Source of the DNA: JAUNSR01 sp036655355 | Lineage (GTDB): Bacteria; Bacteroidota; Bacteroidia; Bacteroidales; JAUNSR01 | NCBI GenBank assembly: GCA_036655355.1 | Contig: JAVVQG010000005.1 | Coordinates: 197,492 to 261,491 of the forward strand | DNA length: 64,000 bases | Reading direction: 5' to 3' | Shown: in pieces, positions 19,001 through 28,600 of the stretch | Numbering within the stretch: position 1 is the stretch's first letter | Layout: each line of letters begins with the position of its first letter | Position numbers and translations under genes: made by a program | Notes under the pieces: generated by a model | The model's database searches: none | Told to the model about the DNA's origin: nothing | What the model saw: the letters and a program-made list of their open reading frames with translations, nothing else

Positions 19001-19132
19001 TTCTATGTATCAGGGAACAACCTTCTAACATTCAGTCCATTTAAATTGTGGGATCCTGAAAAAGGAGGAGGTGAAGGGTCTGGATATCCGCCATCAAGAG
19101 TTGTAACATTTGGTTTCAATGCTAATTTCTAA
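16022..19132 (+). CDS. SusC/RagA-type TonB-dependent outer-membrane transporter (locus 1)
   Basis: A 1036-aa SusC-family protein with a signal peptide (about residues 1-25), a carboxypeptidase-regulatory-like domain (about 38-115, GTVIFKEDKEPVIGANVWLK), the TonB-box-like EVVVVGYGSQKK near residue 120, a plug with VDGIERELD, the SusC signature SAVYGVRGANGVIIITTRKG near residue 235, and a 22-strand-type barrel ending in VTFGFNANF. It imports oligosaccharides or glycopeptides across the outer membrane, using TonB energy and a SusD lid. It heads a locus with SusD, a DUF1735/F5-8C lipoprotein and an M60 peptidase. No STN domain is present, so it is not expected to signal to a FecR anti-sigma factor. 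Confidence 0.95.
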   Translation: MRKNYVRMAMLLCCCSALPHTVWSTTSPIVQQQQKRTIKGTVIFKEDKEPVIGANVWLKNSSTGAITDIDGNYTIHVEGVGGVLVFSYTGYKTVEIALNNQQTVNVVLEPNTEVIDEVVVVGYGSQKKASVVGAISTVNIENLKMPSSNISNVLAGQLAGIVAMSRSGEPGKNSASEFYIRGVSSFTGNKKPLVLVDGIERELDLVDTEDIASFSILKDASASAVYGVRGANGVIIITTRKGNEGKPQISVRAEAGITSPTKIPNFLNSAQWAELYNEASGRQYYSQEVIDMYRNGTDPDLYPNVNWIDELYDDVANNQRVNLNVNGGGDIVKYYIAGSFYNESSILKDAGDRYDYKSSINYNKFNFRANLDFKVTPTTTLNVNLANIYEKSFGPGSTTDNIWQYTFLTSPNAFPKEYSDGTISAPSAASGYNPWNLLVHSGYREQFWNSAQSLAGLTQNLDMVTKGLTANVKFSWDAFNTTTQVRSKEPKQFHATGRDENGNLMYGNAIYQGSETLSYTRTTGGTMTTYMEGSLNYDRLFVEKHRVGALFLYNHKIHYKTQAGDQASSLPYKNQGIAGRLTYSYNDRYFGEFNIGYNGSENFARGHRFGFFPAGAIGWMVSNEEWYAPATKYVDNLKLKASYGTVGNDDIGGSRRWIYMPTIVDGGSFNYGSTANLGGTGIRIGEVENIYLSWEEAKKMNIGIEFTLFRSLRIQADYFSEKRDGIFLQRAGLPAIVGLSTVPFTNIGKAENKGFDSTAEFDKKIGNVMFTGRGNFTFNRNKLIDNDEPDWRYKYLNRIGKSFGSASAAHPFGLVALGLFESQEEIDNSPNQTFGQYRVGDIKYQDTNGDGKIDSNDQVALGYTNLPEITYGFGLTAQWKGLDLNVFFQGISHVNFFIGGNSLTSAFGSNNLERSAINADVYDKVWLSSKTTEENRNAEYARLSLSGGAGSSNNAQTSSYYMRDGSFLRLKNAEIGYTMPKNILNKVFIKSLRFYVSGNNLLTFSPFKLWDPEKGGGEGSGYPPSRVVTFGFNANF

Positions 19133-19151
19133 CTATTATAACGCTATTACT

Positions 19152-21047
19152 ATGAATAATATAAAAAAATCAATTCTACTTCTTTGTGGAGCAATGACTC
19201 TCTTCTCTTCTTGCGATGACTTTCTGGACAGACAGGAAGATGAGGCGATGACATTCGATAAAATATGGACTACCCGAGGTACCACTTATCAATACTTTTT
19301 GAATGCAATGTCATTCCTACCGGACGATGCACAAGATTTCAATTATTCGCCGTGGATGGCGGCATCTGATGAAGGTACGGTAACCTTCAACAGAGACTAC
19401 CGTTGGATAAACTTTGGTTCTTGGAATGCCTCTGCTGTCCCTTATCAACAGATGACTAGATTCTATCAAGGTATTCGTGAGTGCAATATTTTCATGCAGA
19501 ATGTAGATCGATGCAACGACCCTTTGGTTACGGCTGAAGAAAAAGCTGAATGGAAAATACAGGCTCGTTGGGCTCGCTCTTACTATTATTTTATGATGAT
19601 GCGCATTTATGGTCCGGTGTTCTTACTAGGAGATGAATTACTTGACTTTACAGCTAGTACGGAAGAACTAACACGTCCGCGAAATACGTGGGAAGAATGT
19701 GTCGATTACGTAGTAAGTGAAATGACGGAGTGTGCGAAAGAGATGACACCAACATGGGTTTCAGACAGTAAGAAAGGATTAGCTACCCAAGGTGCTTGTT
19801 ATGCTGTTATTTCTCGACTTTTACTCTATTCGGCGCGACCATTGTTCAATGGTAATGAACTTTACAAGATTGTAAAGAACCCGGATGGGACGAATCTTTT
19901 CCCGGTAAACTTTGAAGCATCTAAATGGCAAAAAGCGGCCGATGCTGCAAAAAAAGTATTGGATATGGGTGTTTATGAACTTTACCGCGATGAGAAAAAC
20001 CCAGAAGATCCTTATAAAAACTGGGATGGGATGATTCATAACAGTAGCCAGTATTGGAACCAAGAATTGATTTGGACAACTCGATACAGCGGCCTTTATA
20101 CAATAGGCGTTCATACTGCTCCTACAGGTTTAGCAGGAACTGCTTATGGTGGTGTTGGACCGACTCAACAACAGGTCGATGCGTATGCAATGAAGGATGG
20201 CAGATATCCAATTACCGGATACCTCAAAGATGGAACACCAATTATTGATGAAGAATCGGGTTACACCGAAGAAGGAAAATCCATGTTCCTAAATCCTTTC
20301 TTTAAAGACAATGGAAGTTGGACTAATTATGCTCCCGAAGCGAGTAAATATGAATGGCCAAATATGTATAAGGACCGTGAACCTCGTTTTTACATGACTG
20401 TTTTCTGGGGTGACAGTTATTGGCAACATGGTACAGAGAAAGCAAACTACACGCTAATCTCATTTGCAAAAGGAGGCAATTCAAATAAATCTCATGACTA
20501 TCCTAAATCGGGATACATCATGCATCGTTTTTATAATCACACATTGAATTCTACTACAGGAACATGGGGTAATATCGTATTTCCAACCTTCCGCTTGGGT
20601 GAAACCTATCTGAACTTCATCGAATCGGCATTGGAATGTTCTAGACATGGTGTAACTAACGGTTATTTAAATCAGGCGATGGAACTTTGGGCTGACCTCC
20701 GGGATCGTGTTGGATTACCTCCAATCACAGAAGTTTATCCGGGTGCCTCTACTGAAATGCTAATCGAATTAGTTCGTAAAGAGCGTCGAGTAGAACTTGC
20801 TTTCGAGAATCACAGATACTTCGATACACGCACTTGGATGATTGCCGAACAAACCGACGGAGGCGATATGTATGGTATGAACATAAACGAACCTGTAGAA
20901 AATTCGAATATTAAGAATACTCCGGAAGGCTTCTGGAAGAGAACAGTCTTCGAAACTCGTGTATTCAATAAGAACCATTATTTGTATCCATTCACACAAC
21001 GTGAGCTAGACCGTAATAAGCAGCTCATACAAAACTATGGATGGTAA
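19152..21047 (+). CDS. SusD/RagB-type surface glycan-binding lipoprotein (locus 1)
   Basis: The chosen start is the ATG at 19152, 19 bp after the susC stop. It gives a clean lipoprotein signal (MNNIKKSILLLCGAMTLFSSC); an earlier in-frame ATG at 19110 would overlap susC and spoil the signal. The 631-aa product has the SusD N-terminal region with TPR-like helices (ARSYYYFMMMRIYGPVFLL) and the C-terminal RagB block (LVRKERRVELAFENHRYFDTRTW). It covers the SusC barrel at the cell surface and binds the ligand. The ligand is unknown; the M60 peptidase downstream suggests glycoprotein-derived material. Confidence 0.94.
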   Translation: MNNIKKSILLLCGAMTLFSSCDDFLDRQEDEAMTFDKIWTTRGTTYQYFLNAMSFLPDDAQDFNYSPWMAASDEGTVTFNRDYRWINFGSWNASAVPYQQMTRFYQGIRECNIFMQNVDRCNDPLVTAEEKAEWKIQARWARSYYYFMMMRIYGPVFLLGDELLDFTASTEELTRPRNTWEECVDYVVSEMTECAKEMTPTWVSDSKKGLATQGACYAVISRLLLYSARPLFNGNELYKIVKNPDGTNLFPVNFEASKWQKAADAAKKVLDMGVYELYRDEKNPEDPYKNWDGMIHNSSQYWNQELIWTTRYSGLYTIGVHTAPTGLAGTAYGGVGPTQQQVDAYAMKDGRYPITGYLKDGTPIIDEESGYTEEGKSMFLNPFFKDNGSWTNYAPEASKYEWPNMYKDREPRFYMTVFWGDSYWQHGTEKANYTLISFAKGGNSNKSHDYPKSGYIMHRFYNHTLNSTTGTWGNIVFPTFRLGETYLNFIESALECSRHGVTNGYLNQAMELWADLRDRVGLPPITEVYPGASTEMLIELVRKERRVELAFENHRYFDTRTWMIAEQTDGGDMYGMNINEPVENSNIKNTPEGFWKRTVFETRVFNKNHYLYPFTQRELDRNKQLIQNYGW

Positions 21048-21083
21048 TAAACAAATATGATTAAATTTCAAACAATTAATTCT

Positions 21084-22457
21084 ATGAAGAAAATTTTATA
21101 TGCTTCACTCTTGGGAGGTATTCTTATTTCTCATACAGCATGTGAAGACTACAACAAAGAGTATCTGGATGAGTATAGTACGATTCTTTATTTCACAAAG
21201 AGCGGAGAAGTACCTTTAACGATTTATAAAACAGGGAATAATACGGATTATAAAGTAAATGTTTATAAAGCTGGTTCTGACCATAAAGCTTCTACCGATG
21301 TCGAGGTCCAAGTAATTAGTGAAGCGAATTTGGCTATTTATAATGAATTGAACGGTAAATCTTATCAAATAATTCCATCCTCTTGTTATGAGATTACGAA
21401 TCAGCCAAAACTCACATTCTCCGGTTCTCAGATGAATCAGACAATGAATGTTACATTGAAGACTGATCTCATCGACGAGCTACCTCCTATTGAAGGTACT
21501 TACGTTCTTCCGTTTGAACTAACCAATAGTAAAGATTCTATCAATTCTGAAAAAAAGTACTCTTTTATTACACCTAAGGTGACGATCCCAACCGTTTACT
21601 TTACGAAAACAGGATATAATCGCACCACAATGAATGCTACGGGAAGTGAAAAGGTTACATTAAAATTACCTATCAGCCTTCCTATTGATAATCAGTGGGA
21701 GTTTGATTGTACGGTAGCTCTTGAAGAGGATCTGCTTAAAGACTACAATGAGAAAAATGGTACGACTTTCAGAATGTTACCTTTGGATTCTTATACGATG
21801 AATTCTACTGTTTCTTTCACATCGAAAGATGACATCAAAGAAGTTGAAATCGTCGTTGATCCAACAAAACTTGTTTATGGAGATTATGTATTACCTCTTC
21901 AGTTAATTTCTTGTTCGAATGAGAACTTTTTAATTGATGAGGAAAATAATACCTGTCTGTTCGGGATAGCATTCAATCCTGCTTTTGACCAATTGACAAA
22001 ACTCAATCTTACAGAAGATATGGTTACTTCAAATGCGGAAGAAAAGGGTGACGGTGCCGGAATACTTGGTCTTGTAGACAATAATCCAGAAACATTCTTC
22101 CACTCAAACTGGTCTGTAAAAGTATATTCTTCATACGGACATTATATCGAGGTAGATACTAAGAAAGAAGTGGGTAGTATCGCATTTGGTTATTACACGC
22201 GTCATAACAATGCAAATGGAGCACCTAAAAAGATTGTCTTACATACAAGTAATGATGGAGTAAACTTCACAAAACTAGCTGTAATCACAGAAAATCTTCC
22301 AACAACAGCAAAAGCTCAATATACTTCAGGAGTTTATTCTGCAGGGGGATCCTTCAGATACGTTCGAATTTCTGTAATGGAGAGTGCCAGTGGTAAGATG
22401 GATGAGACGAACTCCGCATATTTTGCAATGGGTGATCTCTTCTTATGGGGATTATAA
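21084..22457 (+). CDS. DUF1735 and F5/8-type C (discoidin) domain lipoprotein (locus 1)
   Basis: Start taken at 21084, where a lipoprotein signal begins (MKKILYASLLGGILISHTAC); the upstream ATG at 21057 adds nine unlikely residues. The 457-aa product has two DUF1735-like beta-sandwich repeats (around residues 35-150 and 165-290; note the paired YNELNGKSYQIIPSSCYEI and YNEKNGTTFRMLPLDSYTM). A C-terminal discoidin-type domain follows (about 300-455, with NNPETFFHSNWS and GSFRYVRISVMES). It is probably a surface glycan-binding protein cooperating with SusCD. It has no catalytic residues that I recognise. Confidence 0.86.
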   Translation: MKKILYASLLGGILISHTACEDYNKEYLDEYSTILYFTKSGEVPLTIYKTGNNTDYKVNVYKAGSDHKASTDVEVQVISEANLAIYNELNGKSYQIIPSSCYEITNQPKLTFSGSQMNQTMNVTLKTDLIDELPPIEGTYVLPFELTNSKDSINSEKKYSFITPKVTIPTVYFTKTGYNRTTMNATGSEKVTLKLPISLPIDNQWEFDCTVALEEDLLKDYNEKNGTTFRMLPLDSYTMNSTVSFTSKDDIKEVEIVVDPTKLVYGDYVLPLQLISCSNENFLIDEENNTCLFGIAFNPAFDQLTKLNLTEDMVTSNAEEKGDGAGILGLVDNNPETFFHSNWSVKVYSSYGHYIEVDTKKEVGSIAFGYYTRHNNANGAPKKIVLHTSNDGVNFTKLAVITENLPTTAKAQYTSGVYSAGGSFRYVRISVMESASGKMDETNSAYFAMGDLFLWGL

Positions 22458-22472
22458 ATTTCATACTATATT

Positions 22473-22510
22473 AAGAAAGGGGAAGGGAATTGATTCCTTT
22501 CCCTTTCTTT
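22473..22510 (+). terminator. Intra-locus terminator-like hairpin before the M60 peptidase gene
   Basis: AAGAAAGGGGAAGGGAAT pairs with the pyrimidine-rich right arm (22493-22510) around a 2-base loop and is followed by GTTTTTATT. It stands between the DUF1735 lipoprotein and the M60 gene on the same strand, so it would reduce rather than abolish expression of the peptidase, unless that gene has its own promoter. Confidence 0.8.
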
Positions 22511-22542
22511 GTTTTTATTAGCAACCATAAATAAATAATTTC

Positions 22543-25317
22543 ATGAGAAACAAAATCTTTTCAATCCTACTAATTATCTCCTGTTTTATGATTGGATGTG
22601 GCAAAGCTGAAGAAAAGGTGCTTCCACCGGATACATTTGATATTGAAGAGAAACACCTCATTCAAGATTTCACACAGGAGTTAGGTAATGTTTCTATTCC
22701 GGTCAAGACGAGCCTTAATAGTTCTCTTTGGACAGTAACATCCGAGGAAAGCTGGTGTCTGGTTTCTATTAAAGAAAACTCCATTCAATTGTTGGTTAAG
22801 AAAAATGAGGAACCCGATATACGTTCAACCATTGTAAAAGTAAAATCATCCGTTAAAAATTATGAGATCCGTGTCTCGCAATTAGGATATGGGAAAGCTA
22901 TTCTCGTAAATACCAATGCAGCAACTTTAAATTCCGCTGGAGGTGAATTTGAAATAAAGGTTACAGCAAATGTGGAATATAAAAGCGAGTTAAGTGCTGA
23001 CTCTGATTGGATATCCGATTTATCAAGAACACGTGCTTTGGTTGAAAAAAGTCTTTCATTTGATGTATCAGAAAATGTAGGCTATGAAGCCCGTACGGCT
23101 ATTATCTCATTCGTTTGCACTAGCGACAAAAATGTAAATGCTGCTTGTACGATTACTCAGAACGGACGCTCGGGGTCTGTAGGAAACGTAGAATTAGAAG
23201 ATGATATCTATATCAAACCTACCGGTGGAAAAGCGAGTGAAGCACAACCGGGTCAAGATATTGATCGCTGTTATGATCGCTCTTTTACTGATAATGCCTA
23301 TCATTCACGATGGAATCAGTCAGCTAATTTCCCGGTAACATTAGAATTTTATTTCGACGGCACTGAAACAATTGATTATATTATATACCATACCCGTTCT
23401 GGAAACGGAAATTTTGGTGAATTAGATATATTTACGGCTACGATTGATGAGCCAGAATACAAACTATACGGATCTTTCGATTTCCATATGCAGAATGACG
23501 CGAGCAAGGTTACTTTCAAAGACGGAATTTCCAAGGCAACAAAAATAAAATTTTCAGTTAAAAGCGGAGCTGGTAATTACGTAAGTTGCCAGGAAATGGA
23601 ATTTTTCAAAAAGAATACTGATAAAAAGCTAGACACTCAGCTCTTGACTGTCTTTAAAGATCTAACCTGTACTGAATTGAAAGAGGGTGTGAATGCCTCA
23701 CTAATCAATACATTGCCCGGTTTCTTCGCCAAGGTAGCTTTCTCCTTAAAGAATAACACCTATGATGAACATGAAAAGTCTTTCCGTATTCGCAATTACA
23801 AACCATATAGTGATGTAGAAGTCTGGGCTCGAAAATTGATGACTAAACGCTATAGTAATTTGAATAACTGTACGGGGATATATGCAAATCAAGGCGATAC
23901 CGTAATTGTTCTACTTGGAAATACACATGGTAATAAAATCGCGATTCAGTCAATTGAAGAAGTAGATCCGGCTGGTGAAACTTATTTTCTGGAAGAAGGA
24001 GTAAATAGAATTGTCATGCGTAAAACCGGGCTCCTTTATATCATGTACAATACGGACCTTACTAGCGTGAATGCTAAGCCTATTACAATCCACATTCCTA
24101 CCGGAAGCGGGATAGTGAATGGGTTCTTTGATTTGAAAGAACATCAGACAGATGAAAAATATGCAGAACTTCTTTCTAAAGCGACATATAAGTATTTCTG
24201 TATTCGCGGAGACAAAATTATGTTTAAATTTCACCTTAGTTCTCTCAATCAATATGTAAAGAACAATATTTTGAGTGCTATTACACTGTGGGATAACATG
24301 GTAGGTTGGCAACAGGAATTAATGGGAATTGAGAATGTTCGGCCTTCGCAGGTTAACAACCATATGTTCGCAATCTCTCCTGAAGAGGGCTATATGTGGG
24401 CCTCCGATTATCGAATCGGGTTCGTCTATACGTATCTTGGTAATATCCTGCTTTATGATAATGTAATGGCCGCGAAAGACAATGCATGGGGACCTGCTCA
24501 TGAAATCGGACACGTACATCAATCAGCAATAAATTGGCCGAGTTGTACTGAGTCTTCAAATAATTTGTTTTCAAATTATACACTTTATAAACTTGGGAAA
24601 TATTGCTCCCGTGGTAGTGCTCTTAGCCAACGGGCTAAACTGATTAATGTGGAAAATGAATGTTGGGCCATTCTCTCTGATAATGAATTGCGTATGCGTA
24701 TTCATTGGCAGTTGTGGAATTATTATCACCGTTGCGGGTATAAGACTGATTTCTACCAACAACTCTTCAAAGCTCTTCGCGAAGATCCGATGACATACAC
24801 TGATCCGGGATCTGCACAACTTCATTTTGCAAAGAAAGTTTGTAAGATTACAAATGAGAATCTGACAGATTTCTTTGAGGCATGGGGATTCTTTAAAACT
24901 GTAAATACAGTTATAAACGATTATGGTGATTATACATACATTGTGACTCAGGCCATGATTGACGATACTAAAAATGAACTTTCAAAATATCCTGCTCCAA
25001 AACATGCCTTTCAATACCTAGAAGACCGAAAAGTTGGTGATGTTGGGCTCGATATAACTCCAGGTGATGTGGGGCATTACTCTCAATTCGAAAAGAATAC
25101 AAAAATCACAAAAACACCCACATATACTAGAAACGGACAACAAATTGCGATTAAAAATGGAGATGAAGCTGTAGCTTTTGAGATAAAGAATGGGTCCAAA
25201 ATCATATTCTTCTCAAACTCATTTGAATTTGAAGTTCCGGCAAATGTTTCCCTCTCAGGTAGTTCAATTTTTGCCGTTCAAGCAGATGGTAAAAGGATAG
25301 CTATTCAAAAACAATAA
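22543..25317 (+). CDS. M60-family metallopeptidase (mucin/glycoprotein-type), surface lipoprotein (locus 1)
   Basis: A 924-aa lipoprotein (lipobox cysteine at residue 19). Order of domains: two BACON-like domains (about residues 55-125 and 125-215), an F5/8-type C domain (about 225-360, ending CQEMEFF), then the M60 catalytic region. The zinc site is HEIGH at about 653-657, with a glutamate 12 residues after it (E670), fitting the M60 pattern HExxH(8-28)E. M60 enzymes of gut Bacteroidota cleave O-glycosylated mucin-type proteins. Here the BACON and F5/8C domains would bring the enzyme to glycans. It is the last gene of the locus, followed by a strong terminator. The mucin substrate is inferred from family knowledge. 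Confidence 0.92.
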   Translation: MRNKIFSILLIISCFMIGCGKAEEKVLPPDTFDIEEKHLIQDFTQELGNVSIPVKTSLNSSLWTVTSEESWCLVSIKENSIQLLVKKNEEPDIRSTIVKVKSSVKNYEIRVSQLGYGKAILVNTNAATLNSAGGEFEIKVTANVEYKSELSADSDWISDLSRTRALVEKSLSFDVSENVGYEARTAIISFVCTSDKNVNAACTITQNGRSGSVGNVELEDDIYIKPTGGKASEAQPGQDIDRCYDRSFTDNAYHSRWNQSANFPVTLEFYFDGTETIDYIIYHTRSGNGNFGELDIFTATIDEPEYKLYGSFDFHMQNDASKVTFKDGISKATKIKFSVKSGAGNYVSCQEMEFFKKNTDKKLDTQLLTVFKDLTCTELKEGVNASLINTLPGFFAKVAFSLKNNTYDEHEKSFRIRNYKPYSDVEVWARKLMTKRYSNLNNCTGIYANQGDTVIVLLGNTHGNKIAIQSIEEVDPAGETYFLEEGVNRIVMRKTGLLYIMYNTDLTSVNAKPITIHIPTGSGIVNGFFDLKEHQTDEKYAELLSKATYKYFCIRGDKIMFKFHLSSLNQYVKNNILSAITLWDNMVGWQQELMGIENVRPSQVNNHMFAISPEEGYMWASDYRIGFVYTYLGNILLYDNVMAAKDNAWGPAHEIGHVHQSAINWPSCTESSNNLFSNYTLYKLGKYCSRGSALSQRAKLINVENECWAILSDNELRMRIHWQLWNYYHRCGYKTDFYQQLFKALREDPMTYTDPGSAQLHFAKKVCKITNENLTDFFEAWGFFKTVNTVINDYGDYTYIVTQAMIDDTKNELSKYPAPKHAFQYLEDRKVGDVGLDITPGDVGHYSQFEKNTKITKTPTYTRNGQQIAIKNGDEAVAFEIKNGSKIIFFSNSFEFEVPANVSLSGSSIFAVQADGKRIAIQKQ

Positions 25318-25341
25318 GTAATCATTCCAAGTGATATTGGT

Positions 25342-25377
25342 AAAATGGATGTCTTGACAAGACATCCATTTTTTTTA
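25342..25377 (+). terminator. Terminator of the M60 peptidase gene
   Basis: A 15-bp perfect stem (AAAATGGATGTCTTG at 25342-25356 with its complement at 25358-25372) followed by T residues. The 93-bp element begins immediately after it. Confidence 0.92.
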
Positions 25378-25470
25378 TAACAACTAATATCATTTACCTA
25401 AATGATAAAGAAAGATGGGAAAGCAAGCTTGAATTTAAGCTATAAATGTTGTAGGATTATTTTTTAAAAA
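25378..25470. promoter_or_regulatory. 93-bp conserved element, copy 2 (upstream of susC at 25643)
   Basis: Base-for-base identical to 15478-15570, exactly 9,900 bp away, including the 20-bp palindrome (25388-25407). Similarity continues more weakly through the promoter and leader into the first codons of the susC gene. The element is thus the likely shared control site of loci 1 and 2. Confidence 0.85.
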
Positions 25471-25484
25471 TATTTTAATTAATA

Positions 25485-25517
25485 TTTGAACTTAAAAATT
25501 AAATGTGTTTATATTTG
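25485..25517 (+). promoter_or_regulatory. Promoter of the second SusC locus
   Basis: TTTG (25485-25488) and TATATTTG (25510-25517) with 21 bases between them match the Bacteroidota consensus. The arrangement after the 93-bp element is the same as at locus 1. Confidence 0.75.
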
Positions 25518-25642
25518 GAAAAACACAAAAAACAACACAACTAGCTGTTTGACTTTCGAAATATTTAGCTGACACAAAGCCCAACAGAGAATATATTCGA
25601 CAATAAGCTTACATCACCTTACAATCTAATTACTTATCATCT

Positions 25643-28600
25643 ATGAACAAAAAGAAATTACAAAGCCAAAGTAAACTGGCTCTTTCCTGCTGTTTGTTAT
25701 TCGCTCCCTTGGCGATATCTGCTGTTCCGGTGTCATCCGAACGCGGAGAACTGACCATCTCGAGTAACGCTACGGTACAGCAAAACAAAAAAGTGACCGG
25801 AACTATCGTTGATAGTAAGACCGGAGAGGCGATCATCGGAGCGAATGTTATTGTAGAGGGTACCACCATCGGTACGGTAACTGATTTTGACGGAAACTTC
25901 ACCCTCGAGGTTCCTCAGAATGGCAATCTGGTAATTTCCTCTATCGGCTACATCCGACAAACAATCAAACCAACCGGAAACAAGCTGAATATTAAACTTG
26001 CTGAAGACAATCAGAACCTCGAAGAAGTTATCGTTGTAGGATACAGTTCTCAGAAAAAAGAAAGTCTTACAGGCTCCATGCAGAGCATTAAAAAAGAAAA
26101 ATTAACCGACATCACCACTCCTTCTGTTGAAAATATGCTCAACGGAAAGGCACCGGGTGTATATGTTTCTCCCGGTTCAGGACAACCCGGCTCTACCGGA
26201 TCAATCATCATTCGCGGGAAATCAACAATCAACGGTAGTACCGACCCACTTTGGGTGATCGACGGGGTGATTGTGGGTAGCGGATCGGGAGCCTTGAATC
26301 CTGCCGATATCGAAACCATGACTATCCTAAAAGATGCGGCCTCTACCGCAATCTATGGATCTCAAGGAGCAAACGGCGTAATCGTGGTAACGACGAAGAA
26401 AGGGCGTATGGGAGAAGCCACAATTAATGCTTCGGTAAAACTGGGGATCACGCAGCTTAATTCCGGAAATCTCAAGGTGATGAACGGTGCCGAATTATAC
26501 GATTTGTATAGTAATTTCTCTAATGTTGACCAAGTCTCATTCCCGCGATGGAACGAAGAACTTCGAAATAGCAATTTCAGTTGGTGGGATCATGCCACAA
26601 AGAATGGTTTCGCTCAGGATTATAATGTATCGATTGCCGGAGGAACCGAAAAAATGAGTACGTTCATCTCTTTGGGGATGTACGATGAAAGCGGGGCTGT
26701 AAAAGGATATGACTTCCGTCGTTTCAACACCCGTTTCAATGTTTCATACAAACCATATGAGTGGTTGACATTGAAGCCGTTGATTGCCGCATCCAGAAGA
26801 GACATCGATGACGCACAGTATTCGGTTAGTTCCATGTATTCGAATTTGCCGTGGGACTCCCCTTATGATGAAGACGGAAATATCGTTCCTCATTATTCGC
26901 CGCTTTGGGTGAACAGCAACAGTACGAATTACATGTATGATTTGCAATGGAATCACGGAGCATCTCTCAACTATGAATTTATGGGGAATTTTGACTTTGA
27001 TGTGAAATTCACGGATTGGTTGACTTTCTCTTCAGTAAACAACTTCAAATTTCAAAGTGCTTCTACGAATACCTATTCCGACCCGCGTTCATCAAGTGCG
27101 ATGGGTGTGAAAGGGCGTTTGTATGAATATCAAAGCACGATGGAACGCCGCTATACCAACCAAATCCTTCGTTTCAACAAATCATTTGACAAACATTCGG
27201 TGAATGCCTTGGTGGCTTATGAATTCAACGATTACAGTGCGAAAGCGATCATGGCTCAAGGAACGGGACTTATTCCCGGATTCGAAGTGCTTGATGTTAC
27301 GGCTGTTCCCGAGAAAGTAGGCGGAAGTAAGAATGAATGGGCTGTTCAGTCAGTATTGTTCAATGGGAATTACATGTACGACAGCAAATACATGGCTCAA
27401 CTCTCTCTTCGCCGAGACGGAGCATCAAACTTCGGTGATAATCAAAAATATGGAAATTTCTTCTCCGTAAGTGGAGGTTGGAACATCAACCGCGAAGCTT
27501 TTTTCCAGGCAGAATGGGTTGACCAATTAAAATTGCGTGCCTCTTACGGTTCTGTCGGAAACAGACCTACATCGTTGTATCCTCAATACGACCTATACTC
27601 CGTATCACAGAGTTACAACGAAAATTCAGGTGCATTAATTTCTCAAATCGGGAACAGAGACCTAACGTGGGAGAAGACCTATACGACCGGTATAGGGGTT
27701 GATTTTGCTGCATTCAACCGTTTGCGTATTACTGCCGATTACTACGACAAAAGAACCTCAAACCTGCTTTATCAGGTTCCCGTGTCGGGTGTGACCGGAG
27801 TAACTTCTATCTGGCAAAATGTAGGAGAAGTGAGCAATAAAGGTTTCGAAATAGCCGTAAGCGGCGATATCATCGCTCGGAAGGATTTATTCTGGACTGT
27901 CGATGCCAATATCGGTCTGAATCGTAACAAGGTGCAGAAACTATACAGCGGAAAAGATCAGATGATCGTATCAGATGGCAGTGGAATTGCCGGTTCAGCA
28001 GGGCGATTACTTCGTAAAGGGTTGGATGCGGATACGTGGTATTTGCGCGAATGGGCAGGTGTAGATGTGGAAAACGGATCCCCTCTTTGGTATAAAACCG
28101 TAACCGATGCAAACGGCAACAAAACAAGAGAAACCACCTCAAAATATGCTGAGGCTGACGAAGTAACTTGCGGAGCTTATACGCCCGACTTCTTTGGGGG
28201 ATTCTCTACAAACCTAACGTATAAGAACTTTGATTTGTCTGCAGTATTCGGCTACTCGGTAGGTGGCAAAATCTACAACTATACAAGACAGGAATATGAT
28301 TCAGACGGTGCTTATTCAGACCGTAATCAGATGAGATTACAAGATGGCTGGACTCGTTGGGAAAAACCGGGCGATATCGCTACACATCCGGTAGCGGCAT
28401 ACAATAACAAATCCAATTCCAACAAATGTTCGTCACGCTACCTCGAGGATGGCGACTATTTAAAAATGAGAAGTCTGACTGTAGGATACAACCTTGCTTT
28501 ACCACAATATTATGTGAAAAACCTGCGTCTTTTCTTCTCGGGTGAGAACTTATTCACAATAACTAATTATTCGGGAGTGGATCCTGAGATTCCGCCGGTA

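Larger units (their letters stand above)
25318..25642. other. Intergenic region before the second susC
   Basis: 325 bp with no gene: the M60 terminator, the second copy of the 93-bp element directly abutting it, the promoter at 25485-25517 and a 125-nt leader. Confidence 0.8.

Noticed and set aside
19110..19151. Upstream ATG for the locus 1 SusD
   Set aside because: It would overlap susC by 23 bp and put 14 residues before a perfect lipoprotein signal; the ATG at 19152 is better.
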